From NCBI RefSeq assembly GCF_014645195.1, contig NZ_BMLK01000010.1, positions 107,768 to 171,767 on the forward strand: a stretch of DNA of 64,000 nt. The letters run 5' to 3'. The notes beneath the pieces are model-generated. The model saw nothing but the letters and a program-made list of their open reading frames with translations. It was not told the origin of the DNA and made no database searches. This stretch comes from Novosphingobium indicum. GTDB lineage: Bacteria > Pseudomonadota > Alphaproteobacteria > Sphingomonadales > Sphingomonadaceae. Position 1 is the first letter of the stretch. Every line of letters begins with the position of its first letter. Below, piece by piece: positions 63,947-64,000 of the stretch. A program made the translations under genes and the position numbers.

Positions 63947-64000
63947 AAAAGGAGCTTGCCTTGAGGTGACATTGCTGATTCCAGGATGGCGTAGAGTTGT
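63938..64000. mobile_element. Probable insertion-sequence terminus
   Basis: GGCTGCTGAAAAA at 63938-63950 is the kind of terminal inverted repeat seen in several IS groups (for example IS1182- or IS5-like). It coincides with the point where the integrase sequence stops resembling its family. Only 63 bases are inside the window, so no transposase can be identified. Confidence 0.4.

Overview
The window is about 64 kb of high-GC chromosome from an alphaproteobacterium. It most probably comes from a sphingomonad (Novosphingobium- or Erythrobacter-like). The inference rests on gcrA with a GANTC site in front of it, a zeta-type DUF1476 ATPase inhibitor, UrcA and DUF6491 proteins, crtZ, and a LuxR-type regulator with a C-terminal membrane anchor. 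No rRNA genes or CRISPR arrays were seen.

Layout. 1-2.5 kb: an accessory-looking strip with the start of a gene running off the left edge, an XRE regulator, a lipoprotein, a glycine-rich membrane protein and a GIY-YIG-like protein, ending at a tandem GGTCC repeat. 2.7-10.2 kb: a tight four-gene beta-oxidation operon (acyl-CoA dehydrogenase, thiolase, FadJ-type multifunctional enzyme, acetyl-CoA hydrolase/transferase); the thiolase has no canonical start codon upstream of its conserved N-terminus. 10.3-20.1 kb: catalase, a decayed SDR gene, a UrcA protein, a malonyl-CoA-synthetase-like enzyme, two MFS transporters, a tyrosine phosphatase, a PilZ protein and a NUDIX hydrolase. 20.1-24.4 kb: a sigma-54-type promoter feeding a short hairpin RNA candidate, then grxD, bolA, DUF1476, and leuC-microprotein-leuD on the minus strand. 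24.6-31.3 kb: an esterase-like hydrolase, crtZ, an FNT-family channel, a fatty-acid-hydroxylase-family protein, ybaN-sufE and nadE.

31.3-35.3 kb is an envelope-stress (phage shock) locus. pspF is divergent from an operon with a textbook -24/-12 promoter that encodes a 64-aa membrane protein, PspA, PspC and four tandem PspB-like proteins. The PspC tail resembles the shared PspB-like C-terminus. A similar operator-plus-sigma-54 arrangement precedes the small RNA candidate near 20.3 kb, so the two may belong to one PspF regulon.

35.4-52.6 kb holds the translation/RNA cluster rimP-nusA-ylxR-infB-rbfA-truB-rpsO-pnp. It is split by inserted genes: DUF1697, a hydrolase, a DUF1963 protein, tdk, an M50 protease and a DUF6491 protein. 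52.7-62.4 kb: an overlapping pair (707-aa exported protein and DUF3142 lipoprotein), two GGDEF proteins, a DUF1993 protein, a cyclophilin, gcrA, an ABC-2 permease and hspQ. The right end carries tRNA-Ser(CGA) followed directly by a P4-type integrase that stops early at what looks like an insertion-sequence terminus. This marks a genomic island that continues beyond the window.
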